A stretch of DNA of 64,000 bases from positions 4,340,001 through 4,404,000 of the forward strand of contig JACGWO010000010.1 of the NCBI GenBank assembly GCA_034509735.1. The letters run 5' to 3'. Shown here piece after piece: positions 22,179 through 36,300 of this stretch. Position 1 is the stretch's first letter. Every line of letters begins with the position of its first letter. This DNA is from Sesamum alatum (lineage: Eukaryota; Streptophyta; Magnoliopsida; Lamiales; Pedaliaceae). Position numbers and translations under genes: made by a program. The notes below the pieces were generated by a model, which was not told the origin of the DNA, ran no database searches, and saw only the letters and a list, made by a program, of their open reading frames with translations.

Positions 22179-25100
22179 ATGGAAAGAGGAGAAAGCTCTG
22201 GCTCCGATTCCTCCGGTGATGATATCTGGGCTAAACTAGGTAATTTAAGGAAGGAAAGAATATCATTTCTTGAATTTATGTATTCGAGATTATGTTGACT
22301 TGCTGCTTCGTTTTCTGTTCGTCCATTGTTGTTTTTGTCTTTGTGGGACTGAATGAAATGAAGTGTTTGATGCCTCAGGGCTTTTTTTTTTTCCTTATTT
22401 TTGGATTTGGGTTCTGGGTTTTCTATTTTGTTTCTTCATTGTGTAAGAGTGGTGTGGTATTTTCTGCGACCCTTTGGGAATTTAAAGATGCATGTGCGAT
22501 TATGATGTTGTGTGTGCAATAAAAATGTAGTCTTGATTTTCTGAACAAGTAAAGAATGTAGTCTGAAAAAGTATCCGCCGGAGGAGTCATAAGGAGGAAG
22601 AAGAAGACAGCACATTATCAAATAACTGTAATTTTTCCAGTTTTGTGATTATTATACGTTTTCGATAAGATGTTCCTTTGGGGGTTTAATCATGATTTGA
22701 AGATTGCTCAGTAGTTCTTCGTTGTGTGGCCTAGTTAATTTTACATCTGTAAAAGATTGAGGTAGTTGTTTAGCTAGAATTTGGGTTTTCAGCAAAAATA
22801 TTTACTGCCACCTGTCTGCAGTGCCGTTGGACTCAAGCTATTCAGATATAGAATTGAAGTCAAATGAGGTGGCAATCTGCTCAGAGGTCAAGAATTCTTC
22901 AAGTGAAAAGCAAGAATGGTGCAAGATAACCAGGGAAAAGGACCAAGTTTCTGCCTTAATGCAAAACAAGAGGTACGTGTCTCTTTTACCTCATGGGAGT
23001 CTATTTTGTGTTTGATAAGTACATATGTATTTTGTGTGTCTTTGAGGAGAAATGTCCAATGAGTTTGATTATATCTTCACAATATTGATTGCTTTTCACG
23101 GAGTTTCTTGGACTTCACCGGCACATCTTGTAACAAATCAAATGAAAGCTGTCACATCCAAAAGCTGGCCTTACAAATTGTGGATTGTTAGTCATGAGGA
23201 AGACCAACCTTAGTGCCTGACTTATTGTTGGCATGCTATAGATGTAAGATTCAGTTTTAGACGATAAATGGACTTCAGCATGATAGATGTCTTGAAATAG
23301 TGGTACTATATGTACATTTTATAGATAACTCAATCCCTACTATATGAACCTCATCTTGTTATGTTTCGTAAATATGCTCGCTTATTCAGATCATCATGTC
23401 TTAACTGTTATGGTGTGACCTGATTTAGGTGTCTGCTTGACATTATTTTCTTTTGAAGTCAATTTCTCCAGAAACTTCAAGTTTTTGTTTTATCTACTGA
23501 AGTGCAAGCTTCTGTCATTTCTCCATCAGTATTTTAAGGCATGGCTGTGTCAATGATTGTCTTGGCAGACAAGCGTGTATAAAAAAACAGAGGTGTCGCT
23601 TGTGTTAGCAATAATATGTGCCCTATTTTCTCTTCTGTGGTCAAATTGTCAAAATTTTGTATCCAAATACCAACAAATTTGTGAGTTTATTCTGTAAAAT
23701 GACTTGTTATTGGTCATACCATCCTTTGATTTCAAATAAAAAATCCCCAAGTACTTGACAACTGCTTTTCTCTGTTACTAGTTCTAGTTCAATCCTTGTT
23801 GATGGCGCGGCTGTTCAAGAAGATGATACAACCATCATTAGATGTGGCAGTGAAATAATTCTGGGTCCTGAAGCTGATGGTAAGATTTAGCCTTCAGCAT
23901 GTTTGATCTCAACCAGATCTTATACAGAAGGACTATGGACTAGGTGGAACTGTTAGCCACTTCCCTGATATCTTATGGCTGGCCTTCACCCACGAATATG
24001 AAAAACATTCTTAAATCTTGAGTTATGAATTTTTTTAACATATTCTGCAGTATGCATTCAATTCAGCCAACTAGATTTCAATTAGAAACTGCAAACAGAA
24101 AAGGGAAAAGGAAAGAAAGAACAATTGCTAAGAAATGGGAAAGAAATACAATGAATATGAAACAGGGGGCTGGCCTGGTTGCACTGAGTGCTTGGGCATG
24201 TCCGTAGGAATTTTAGATGATGAAGGAGAACTTCAAGAGTCTGCAACACACTGGCTCTGTCGTGAGGCCTGTTCTCTGAAGCACCTCGAATGACATACTT
24301 ATTCAAGCATGACTCTGCCTTGTTGTTACTAAAGAGTTGCCTGTTTCTCACTTCATCTATGTTGGCTTCATAAAGAATTTAACCATTGGCGGTCATGCAT
24401 CTCATTGCTAAATTCTTGCAAATTATAGCAAGGGTGAGTTGCAATTCATGGTTAATAATCCATCTGCATTTATGGTCCACTTGCCAGCATGTCAAGAAGA
24501 CAGAGTTCCAATGCATCACGCCACAAGTATTCTCTGCATATTTAACATCTGTTTTGCAGGAACACTCATCATCTTAAAGTTAATGCAATTCTATAGCTAT
24601 GTATTAAGAGTTTAGCTTCAATTTAGAATATTCCCCTGTAAATTACCTCGGTTCCTGGCTCTAAATAACCTTGTAATACCTGGAGACCTCCTGACCTGTC
24701 TTTTTATTGCTTTCAGGGTTTATGAGATATATGTTTAAAGTAATGCCTACCAAAGAAACTTGCAAGCAGCAGCTGAAGGTAGACATCTGCGGCCTGGTGC
24801 CTGACCTTTTTTATATGGAGTGTTATTATTTTTGTTATCATTCTGCTAATGATAATGCTGACTTAATTTTTTTCTCTGATAGATAAATCTAGATCCTGAA
24901 CATGCGAAATGCTCAATTTGCTTAAATGTTTGGCACGATGTTGTGACTGTTGCGCCCTGCCTTCATAATTTCTGGTATACATCATTTTATCTCCTTATAA
25001 CTAGCAATTATTGACCTTCATAGTATGTAACTTAGTCTTGTCTCATTACAGCAATGGATGTTTCTCAGAGTGGTTAAAAAGGTGCCAACAGAGACACACT

Positions 25101-28100
25101 AGCATTTTATGTCCTCAGTGCAGGGCAGTTGTTCAGTTTGTTGGAAGAAACCATTTTTTGCATAGTATTGAAGAGGTAGCGATTTTTTTCGATGCCTGAC
25201 ATGTGTATAATGTAACAGCTGTGCAGGTCACCAGATTCTAGGGTCTAGTTTTCATGAGTCATTACAATATTTACTTCTTAATTTTTGTCTTTTGATGGCT
25301 AGAAGAGGGTAATACATTATTTTCATGCACCTTCTGATGTTAATTCTGTGTTGAAATTCATGTTCCTACCTCTTACTTCTCCTTGTACACCATAGTTATA
25401 TTGTTTACATTACTAGCTGACAGTATACGAAAGTCTAATTTATGAAAGAAAATTGCACTTAAGCTCTTAAACTTCAGTTTTTTTATGGTTTGCTTCTTTT
25501 TCATGAATCTCTGTTGTCTCTTTTATGCAGGACATACTGGAATCTGATTCTTCTCTAAGGCGTTCAGATGAAGAGATTGCTCTTTTAGATTCCTATTCAT
25601 CAATTAAGTCACCCCTTGTAAGTATTATCTTTTGATTTCAGGATGTAAGAACCGCTGAGACCTCAGCCCAGCATAGTGTTGATCTATCTCATGCATGTCA
25701 CTCTTAGGAGTCCTGTTTCCTTTCGATTTCTTTTTTCATGATTTGACGTGTAACCTAATTCCTTATTTTCTTTGACCAGTTTTAAAACCCTTTTTTCCTA
25801 TTGAAAGAATGCGCTTAGGCATTTTGGGCCAGTTGCCCCATGGCCAAGTGTTAACTGCACCAGCAGACTGAAGTAGGTCCTTGCATATATTGCATTCTTT
25901 CAACTACTGATGAGTTTTTGACACGACGAAGTGATCTTTACCAAGAATAATATAATTTATTTGGATACTTCATATATTAGTTTTAACTGGTATATAGTAT
26001 TCTCTGATGAATTGCATGTATGTTTGTCAAGAGAAGAAAAAAAATATATGTGGTGAGGTCTACATTTAACAAGCTGATAGGTACCTATTTCTCAATTTGC
26101 TATGTTTCCTTCCATCACAAACACTAGTTGGACATAGAAGGGTTTGATTGTTCTCTTGTTTGTGAGAATTCCAGAAAGGCCAAAATTGAAATAGAAAATA
26201 TATTCCTGCTAGTAAATTGGAATAAAGAAGCTGGCATACTGCTCCCAGATGTTATCTCTATCTCCTTCATTTATCAATCAGTATTTGGGAGTTGCCTAGC
26301 ACAGGATATCCATAAAACGGTTGCGCGGATGAGGTCTCACAAAACTGTTTCAGGAAAGACCATTTTAAACATCAAACCGATTAGTTTCATGAATTTCTGG
26401 TGGATGATTCTCTTAGTTTATGATTATTATGATAGTGTGAAAGGCTGCAAGCCTTGTTGATGATAATATCATGAGTAGATAGATCTCAGTGTGACATAAG
26501 CTATCATTCTCTTCAAAGTTCTATCATTTTATTTTGAACTGATAATGTTTTATATTAGGTTGTTAGCAATGGAAGGAAACTAAGCCGGAAGAGGGCACGT
26601 GCTCCACCTGATGAGGAGAATGTAAGGGATTTTCCATGCCCACAATGCGGTAATAACGACTTTTCTTTGAGTTCTGCCTTAAGAAAATTCTTGCTATTGA
26701 GTTAGAACAGACATCTACAAAGATTATGCTTATATTCCAAACTGTTCGACTTACATGTATAAACTTTCATATGTATTACTTTCATGGTTCACAAACCTTG
26801 AGATGTCATGGTGACCGTCCTCTATATCTTAATTCTTAGTCTCTATTATTTAATTATTTTTGCTTTTTTTTGCCGAACTTTTAGTTCTTTCTTCCGCTTG
26901 TGAATATTTCATACATGTGTCTCAGCCACAGAATACGCCGGTTTCCAGTGCAACCAAACCACAGTTCATCTTCAGTGTCAATCATGTGGAGGAATGATGC
27001 CTTCTGGACCAACAAATACGACTGTCCCACAACACTGTAATTTCTTGTCAATTCTCATACCTTACTTTCCATGTACAACAAATCTAATATGGTTAGATGA
27101 CAGCAAAGTTTTACATGGATGATTGACTTAAAACTATGGCCTTTGAACCGTCTATGCGGATACAATTTTCTCTTTAACAAATCATGCATGTGGCTAGCAT
27201 CAACCTTCTCCTAGAGAGGAAGAAGATAACGTTGAATTATATATCATGCATATGAATGATCTTATGAATTACCATTTGGCAGGATATCCATTGTGCTTAA
27301 TGATATATCTCCAGCAAGGTGCATAATTTGTAACTGAGCATCATGCCTACATATTACAGAAGGCTTCTCTTCTTTTCAGGTGTAGGATGTGATCGAGCAT
27401 TTTGTGGTGCTTATTGGCATGCTATGGGGGTTACCGGGCTTGATGCCTATCCTGTGTGCAGTAGTGAAACTCTAAAACCTGTGAGCTCATCTCTTTTTTT
27501 TCTTGGCGGTTGCTGTTCATTATGCTCATTATGTATATATGCTTGGTTGCCAGCTGAATGTATCTGATTTGTTGTCTGGCCGATTGTGTATTTATGCTAT
27601 TTCAAGTATAAACAAATTTTTTCTTTGTTTTTGGTTTTGTAATTGATATTTTGGGTATCATTTCCTAGATCGCCGACCGTACTGTTACTAGAATACCATT
27701 TTTGGCGCATGACAAGAATAGACACGAACAAGATGTATGGTACTCTTTTCTTTTTTTTTTCCTTCTCGTTTACTTTGCTCTTCTTTTGTTTTACATGTCC
27801 TGCTTTCTCTCTGTAGATAACGGAAAAATGCATCAGGCAGATGGGACGATCATTGCAGGATGTGGTTTCAGAATGGATAAGAAAGATGGGCAACCGAGAA
27901 GTAGGTAAGTGCAGATTACATTATCATTGGGTCGAAAGTGTTGTTAAGCAGTAGGTTTTTTACTATAACAAGACGCAGTCGCCATAGGGTTAACAGTGCT
28001 TGTTAGTAGACGCCATGAACTTATGGACAAATATTTTACTGAGAAACTTGTACACTATATGCATTAACAATCTCTCTAAAACAATGTATGATTTATATTT

Positions 28101-29720
28101 CTATAGAAGTCTTTGTGAGAATGTTTACATCCATTCGTTCCTGATAACAAACAACTGAGTTAATAACTTCTTGCTTTTAACATCATCAACATTTACACGC
28201 TCAATGATGTCAAACTAGTCAGCTTATATTCATGCATCTGGATTTAGTTTTAAACAATGTTAACTTCGGCTGTGTTTGTTTTTAATTTTTCGGTATTTGA
28301 AAGCCAAAAACATTTTGAATATTTGGCTATATCTTTACAAACCAGACGACTTATCTTTATTTATGTTACACTAATACAATATCAAACATATTAAAAGCTT
28401 AAGGGAAAAAAATATACTTATCTTTGTCTTAGTATCTATCAAAAACAAAGGAAAAAACCTTAAAGATAGAACCAAACAAAACCCTATATTTTCTGTATGT
28501 TCTGTTATTATCTGCTCCAAGCGTGGATGGTTGCCATCCGGAGGCGTAGCAGAATCAACTACCAACTTTAATATTCCTTTGTTCCCTTTCAGATAGGACA
28601 AGGCTTCAATTGAATCACTCCGAGATGATTACTCCTCAGACACACGTTTGCCGGTGAGTTCTCTCTACACCCAATCATGTTCTAGTACTGGTGAAATTTG
28701 TGTATTTGTATGTGAAACTTCCAACTTGAATTATTTTATATTTCTCGATTTCTTGAATCATTTTAGACTAATTTAACCCATGCTACACAACAGGTAAGCT
28801 TTTTACTTATTCATATTCGTCAATTGCAGTGATTGCTATGACAAATTAGTCTCGTTTCTCTTGTACTGGTTCCGGATCACGTTGCCAAAACATGTAAGTT
28901 CTGATAGTTCAAGCATTTTTTCAACTTATATCGTGTAGGTGCATTGCATATGTTTCATGGAATGCAAAATTAGAGCTAATTGTTTAGACTGTTGGAGGCA
29001 AATCATGTCCTCTCGGCTTTGTCTGGACAGGTCGTAATCGTAAAGGAAATATTAGCCCGTGTTAGGTTTTGTTTTCATTCTCAATTTTCAGTATGCAACA
29101 GGCAATGTGTGTTTTCAATTTGGTATAGGTTTCCTTGCGAAACTGAAAATATATTTGGATTAGTTGATGAGGTTGTATTTTAAGTTGTTAGTAGCGTTAA
29201 ATTAATATATATTTCTTTTATTTGAATGAAGTTGATAGTTATATTGTTTTATTGATTTAGAATTGCGAGTGATCTCATGTATTACAAAAAAGATATATTA
29301 TTAGTTTATGAAGTAAATGATTTAAAAACTTTATATGTTTTTATATAGAAAAAAGACGTAAGGATCGAAACATTTTCAATTATGATATAAAGAACCAAAC
29401 ATGTTTTTCCTCTCGTCACTGTTTCGAAAACTGAAAACTGAGAATGAAAAAACCAGGGGTAGTATTCGTCTTAGGTCCATCCAATGCATATCATTTTTCA
29501 ACTTCTACCGCCAATAACTTGTACTTTTTCTTTATCGATCATGACTCGTATGTGTTTATACGATGTATTTTGCACATTTGTGTAGTTTCTACCTCCAGAA
29601 GCAGTGCAGCGGGAAGACTGCTGGTATGGCTACGCATGTCGGACACAACACCATAACGAGGAGCACGCTCGCAAGAGGAACCACGTCTGTCGTCCAACGA
29701 GGGGTACTCATATGTCTTAA
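22179..29720 (+). CDS. CHFR: CHFR-like FHA-RING-PBZ E3 ubiquitin ligase
   Basis: Fifteen exons join into 463 residues without a stop: 22179-22239, 22822-22972, 23782-23879, 24717-24778, 24883-24974, 25052-25175, 25531-25617, 26559-26649, 26926-27036, 27380-27480, 27669-27734, 27817-27904, 28593-28653, 28830-28893, 29586-29720. All introns are GT-AG. The FHA domain spans about residues 20-120 (WCKITR, SSILVDGAAVQ, DTTIIRCGSEI). A C3HC4 RING at 134-178 uses C134, C137, C150, H152, C155, C158, C175 and C178. A basic stretch GRKLSRKRAR (230-239) may be a nuclear signal. A Cys-rich domain follows (CPQCG, CQSCGGMMPSGP, CVGCDRAFCGAYWHAM). The C-terminus has a PBZ-type finger (DCWYGYACRTQ, C431, C437, H446, H452). 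In animals CHFR ubiquitylates mitotic regulators and binds poly(ADP-ribose); the plant role is inferred. The ATG sits in EEMERGESSG context. Confidence 0.95.
29066..29454. mobile_element. MITE-like insertion in the last CHFR intron
   Basis: GTTTTGTTTTCATTCTCAAT on the left pairs with TGAGAATGAAAAAACC on the right, and TTTTCAG pairs with CTGAAAA. It lies wholly inside intron 14 (28894-29585), so it should not change the protein. The superfamily is unresolved. Confidence 0.45.
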
Positions 29721-30260
29721 TGCTTTTAGTATGATCTCAAAACATCCAACAGATTCTGGTGTAAATATATTACTATCTGCATCTTGAGAACCAAAACCAT
29801 ATTTTTTTCGTATTTTGCAATGAATGGTATTTTGTTTTAGGTGCAAGTATGCATTAAATGGCGGGTGAATTATATCGATCCTTTCTGAGGTTAGATCTAG
29901 TTATACAAACATTTATTATTTTTTGCAAAATTACAAGTACACCCTCTGAGGGGGTGGCGATGTAATTTACCTCAGGATGTGTCGATGTAAATTTATCCAA
30001 ATAATGGATATATAGTCATCTTAAGAGTTGATATATGTGTGTGAGTATCTTCTTTGATGTTATGCAAGCACAAGAAAGATAATTATGATTGTTACAATCT
30101 AGGTCAGTAGATAGCCGGCAAATCTTGCTGCTCTGACAACTTTGAAGCAGGAGTGGCGCCTTAAGCCGTTCTAAGATTCATTGAGTCGTGAATTAAAGAG
30201 TGAGAATAGAGGGAAGGGTTTGCCTGTGGTAGCGACCGACGGCCTGTGGTAGCGACCGAC
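29721..30260. other. Region between CHFR-like gene and defensin A
   Basis: It holds the CHFR 3' flank, a foldback-repeat fragment at 29865-29995 (ATTACAAGTACACCCTC, GATGTAAATTTATCC) and a 20-bp direct duplication at about 30221-30260 (GCCTGTGGTAGCGACCGAC twice). No gene was seen. Confidence 0.45.
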
Positions 30261-30396
30261 CGACAATTGAGACAAATTTCAACAATGACTGAAAGAAGTG
30301 TCCTCAAGACAGAAATTCAACAACAGAGACAACCACCAAAACTAAGCACACTCTCTTCCACTCACAAACCCTAGCACAAACAATAAACTCCATTGA

Positions 30397-33300
30397 TCAA
30401 CAGAGTTTAGTGCAGAAGCAGCGGCGACGGAACCCTCGGCATCTCCCACCGGAGAATCCCTCGTTCCTGCAAACTAAAGCGCAGTTGTGATCGCGTAAGC
30501 ATGGGCCCTTGTATCCGTGGCTCTGCGACTGGCAAACCCTTGCTTCCACTTGAGGGATCGTCACCTCTGCAGTTTCAAACAAGAGATTTAGAACATTTCA
30601 CGCCATTAATATGCTTCGTGTTCCTGGATTGGATTTTCTATTCGTAAGCCATACATCTCTAAATCGTTCATGCAATCAAATAGCCAAATGCATACATCTC
30701 GCACGTGTGTCAGACACGCGCATGACCCATTCGGCACACACGTATCTGACACACGCGCGAAATGCATGCACCTTCTTATTTGAATGCACCCTAAACCAAG
30801 TGCGCCAAACATGAGCTTATCTATATATAATAAAACAGAAACATAGAGGCCATCCAAATGAGCGCCACATATACACTTACTTGGATAGCCTATTTGAATG
30901 TTATTGTGCCATGTAAGAAAATATTACTTTTTTTTATTTACATTTAGATAAGTATAACATTATTTGTCTTTATCCAAAAGATTTAAAAAATTGTTGAGAT
31001 AAGTTGGTTAATAATATAATTAAAAAAAAACTGATATTAAATAATAATTTCATATTCTTATATTTATGGATTATTTTAAGTTTGAATCTTGAATTATTTA
31101 TCAATTACTTATTTTATTTCAAAGTTTGAATTACTTATCATTTTTATTTATTATTTGAACACATAATCCTGCATACATTGATTGATATATTTCTATAACT
31201 TTTTGAATTTCATTTGCCACTTGAAAAATTATCGCTTATTTTATATTTGCAATTAAATAATTATACCATTGTTTATTATTATTCAAATGTTTCACTCATT
31301 ATTAGTTAGTAAAATAATTTAAATTTTTTTTATATTCAACATATTTCGGCATCTATATACTTATTATTTACTTAAATTTTAAACCATTTATCATTTATTT
31401 ATATTCTAAAGTAAATTATTTATAATTTTATTTACTTATTTAAAAAACTACTATTCTCCCGTGCCTTGACACGGGGTACTAACTAGTTGGTATTAATATT
31501 ATAATATATATATATACATATGCAAGACTCACCCGTTTTTGGGAGAATTGCAATATACTGCGAGTCGACATCTCAAATAACGACTCACGACATTTTTTAC
31601 TTTTAATAAAATATTGGAGTTGTCATCTTGGATGACAACCCCAGTATTTAGTAAAATAAAAAAATTGAGTCGTTATCTAAGATATCGATTTACGATATAT
31701 TTGTAATTCTCCCCAAAATAGGGTAGTCTTGCATGTTTTTCTTGTATCAATCCGGCTATAATTAAACATTGTCTTTCATAGATATTGAGTGTTGGAACAA
31801 TTAAATAAATAATATTAAAAAAAAAAAAAGAAATTTATCAAAATTGGGGTAAAAATACCCTTTTAAAAAAGTAGGCAAAACCAGGATACAAGATCTCAGT
31901 TTCAACATAAAATTCAAAAAAAAAGGTACTTGCACAAAAATTAGGGTCAAAGACCCCAATTTCTGTACAATTTTGCAGACATCCCCTCCCACCCCCAACC
32001 CCACCTAATCTCCCTCGCATCCCCCACCCCACAAACACATATTAATTAATAATTAATTTATTACATTACCCATTAATTATTAAAAAATTAATAAAATTAT
32101 ATTTTAATTAATTAATTTTTTTATTAATTAATATATAATTAATAAATTAATTATATTAAAATTACCCCCTATAAAAAATAAAATAACAATTTATCTCTAT
32201 ATTTTTCAAAATGAATAATTTACTTCCCCGTCTTTTTTAAAATAGAGCAATTTACCTCCCTAGATAGGGGGTAAATTACTCCATTTTAAAGAACACAGGA
32301 GGTAAATTATTATTTTTTCATCGGGTGATAATTTATTTATTTGCAATATCACAATTAGATAAATTACATTAAACCCCTAAATTAAACTACACTGCTTTGG
32401 TTTACAATAATTGCAAATACACTGAATTTCAACTATTGAAAGGCACAAGCAACGGTATATATACCTCAGCAAATATTGGGAACATCACACTCGATTGCCA
32501 AAAATATAATTTTGGTCCACTAATATAGGGGTGGTGGCACTTTTAGTCTAGGACCTTTTGAGAATAGCAATTCAGGACAATATTTTTGAAAAAGTAGCAA
32601 TTTTATTCCACAAAGCCCTAATTTCGCCGGATTTAATCATGTGAATCCAGCACGGACGGCCATCTTAGTGAATCCACGTCAGCAATTGTTGCCGGATTCT
32701 AAAAATTCCCAATTTGTTTAGCACACGTGCTAATCACATAACTAAATCCGGCGAAATTAGGGCTATGTGGACTAAAATTGTCACTTTTTCAAAAATATTA
32801 TCCTGAATTGCTATTATCTTAATGCCCTGAACCAAAAGTGACACCACCCCTATATTAGTGGACCAAAATTGCATTTTTTCCCACTCGATCATACTTAGTA
32901 CTTAATTTATGAGAAAAAATGGTTAATTGCATTTAACCCCCCTAAAAAAACACTAATAAGTACATCATCATTTTAACTAAAAATATCAATATGATTTTTA
33001 ATAAGGAAGATCACAATCTCCCACGTCAAGGTGTTGTGTTGCTTTTTTTTTTTTTTTTTTTTAATTTAGGGGATCATGTTGTCACTTTACTTTTTCAAAA
33101 AATATTTTTACCTATTAGTATCTTCACAACAGGGAGGCCAGTTGCATTTAATGATCATCACGTCATATTTAATAGGAATAATTATATTGTTCTTTCTTAA
33201 GATTTGATGTAATAATACGTAAATTCTTTATAGTTTGAGAAATTACATTTAGTAGTTTTGTTGACTCTGTCCAACAAATAGATCCTCATTAATCAAATAT

Positions 33301-36300
33301 TTTAAGTGAAACCCCATAATTACTCCTGAGTGATTTATTGGCAAGTCAAACAATTTTTTTACGATCGAACTACACTTATATATTTCAACTAGTTAATGCA
33401 TATGTGGAGGTATATCTTCACATTTATAATCTTCACCTTCACAAGTTACTAACAGATAAATCTATTTGTTAGATGGAAACAAACATTATGGGTACTTGGT
33501 ATGATTTCTGAAATCACAGAGAGTTTAGGTGTAATTACACCAACTTCAGGGGAGAACGGCATAATTATCCCTAATTAATAATTACATGTAATACACTACA
33601 AGAAAACGGCTTATTTAATAAAATAATACAAAATAAAATAAAATTAATAAAAATAATACTAATAATAAGGCAAATCGAACTTGTAAAGTTCGACCTCAGA
33701 TTTTGTTTCTTTCTCTAATTAGTTTTAATTTAAGTCGAACTCTCAATGTTCGACTTTGAAAGTTGAAAAGGTGGGGTGTGGGATGATTGAGGGGGGGTCT
33801 TTATTTGGTGAAGAGTACAGATAATAAATATGTGTGTAAGAGAGAGAGGATAGAGAGAGATACAATTAACATTTTTTTACTGCCCAAAAAAGTATTAATT
33901 GTATCTCTCTCTATCTCCTCTCTCTTCCTCTCTCTTACACAAATTTATTATTTACACTCTTCCCCAAATAAAGAAACCACCCCCACCCCACCCTTTCAAC
34001 TTTCAAAATCGAACATTGAAATCGAACTCTCAATGTTCGATTTCAAATTACAAATAATTAAAAAAAGAAAAAAAATTAAAATCCAACTTTATAAGTTCGA
34101 CTTGCATTGTTATTATTATTAGTATTTTATTTTATTTTGTATTATTTTATTAAATAAACCACAAGAAAACATGGTCAGCGAATTTTTCTCTCAAACCGAA
34201 ATTGCAATCAGTAAAAATAAATAGCAATAGAAAATATCAGTCTCTATAATACCCTATTTTCTTGTAGGGATAGCTCACTTCAAACAAGAAAACCGTTTTT
34301 TACTTAAATTACAACACTAAAATGAGGCTTATTTAAGATTTTCACATATATATATATATATATATATATAAAGGTGTAAGATTATCCCACTTTTGGTAAC
34401 CTTGCAAAATTAAAGTGAGTTTAGCTCAACTAAAAACTCACTATTTTTTTCACTTTTATAAAAATTATCATGACATTACAAAAAAAAAAAAGTGACAAAC
34501 TATCAACTAACAATTTTAAAGTTATCATTAAGAATATATATTAAATGATATTCTATTATCTTGTCACTATATAATTATTAACGATAAAAATTGTGTACAA
34601 AAATTGTCACTAAATACAATTAGTTATCGTCATTAAATCGTCACTATATATGTGTCACTAATTGTATTTAGTCACAATTTTGTGCACACTTTTTTGCAAC
34701 TAATTCTTGCTAATAATAATTTTTACAAAATTATAATAATTATTAAAAACATAAAATCATTATTGTGATAAAATTAACATTCTTGTCACTAGATAGATAT
34801 AATTAATACTGTCACTTTATTTTTAATTTTGTTGCTAATCTTCTATTTGTTTATTGTGAGCGAACGACTCATGATTTTTTTTTTGTTTAAACAATATCGA
34901 TTGGAGTCGTAATTGACGAGTCCGAGTCGTTAATGGGCCAAATGACTTCCAGCTAATGACTCAACTATTTTTTTTAATTTAATTAATATTTTATAATAAT
35001 TATTTTTTTAAAAAAATAAAGAAAAAAGTTGAATCATTACCTGGGCTAACGACTAGAAGTCATTAGTCCCACTAACAACTCAAAGTGTAAATTAACATCT
35101 ACGGTCGATACTTTTTAAAAAAATAATAAAAAAATAGTAAATCTTTAGTTCAGCTAACGAATCACTGGCCCTTTTATATAAATATAATAATAAAAAAATT
35201 GCATTTGTACCGTCAATGCGGTATACATTATAAAAATATGGTCGATCACGAGTCCAATTTGCGACCGGCCATTATTTTATTTTTTTTAAATAAAGGTCGA
35301 TGACCCAGCTCGCGACTGACAATCGCAAGCTGAGCCAGCGACCCTTGGTCGCTGCCTGGTGTAGTAACTTGTGTTTCTTTTTTTTTTTTTTATTAAATTT
35401 TGGGCTAACAATTGTTGACCCAATTAATTTATTAATTATTAATTAAAATTTTAAATAATAATTAATATTTAATTTAATATATAATTAATATTAATATTAA
35501 TAAATTATTGTTTTGAATTATAAATTTATTATTATTTAATAATATATTAATTATTTTTATTAAATAAATATAATTATATTTTAAATCATTAATAAATATA
35601 TTTATTAATTAAATATGACTTATAATATTATACTGTGTATAGTAAAATAAAAAATATTATAAAGGTAGTGATAATTATAAATTATAATAATAATCACCAA
35701 TTCCATAAGTATGTAATTTTTTATTAATTTTAAATATAACATATAATATTGCATTATGTATATTGAGCCGGTGACTTTATAATATTTTTTATTTTTATTT
35801 TTCACGTTGTGCTCGTGATTTTATAAGTGATCATCAATCTCATAAGTATGTCGTTTTTATTGGTATCGAGTTCTTTTTTTTTTTTTTGGTCATCTATCGA
35901 TTCTGTTGGCTCATTTTATTTTTTAAACTACGATTAACAACTATATTTCTTGGGGCATTATTAAATTATTATCATAATTTTTAATTATTACTAATTTTAT
36001 AATATTTTTTATTTTATTATGACACAATATAATATTATAGGTCATATTATTTCAATATTAATTAAGTATTAATTATTATTTAAAATCTTAATTAATAATT
36101 AATAAAATAAATTAAAAAATTACTTGGGCCAATAATTAATTTAATAAGACAAAAAAAAAAGAAATACAAGTTGCTTACCCCAGCAGCTACCGTAGGTCGC
36201 TGGCTCAGCTCGCGACCGCTGGTGGCGAATTGGGTCAACGACCCTTATTTCAAAAAAAATAAAATAATGGCCGATCGCGAACTGGGCTCGCGATCGGCCA

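Noticed and set aside
26128..26460. Open frame of 110 residues in CHFR intron 7
   Set aside because: It has no recognisable domain, and exon 7 and exon 8 join in frame without it.
30567..30582. Start codon near 30582 giving a 61-residue defensin reading frame
   Set aside because: It lies upstream of the CTGCAG acceptor, so it is intronic, and lacks a signal peptide; exon 1 at 37652-37706 supplies the proper start.
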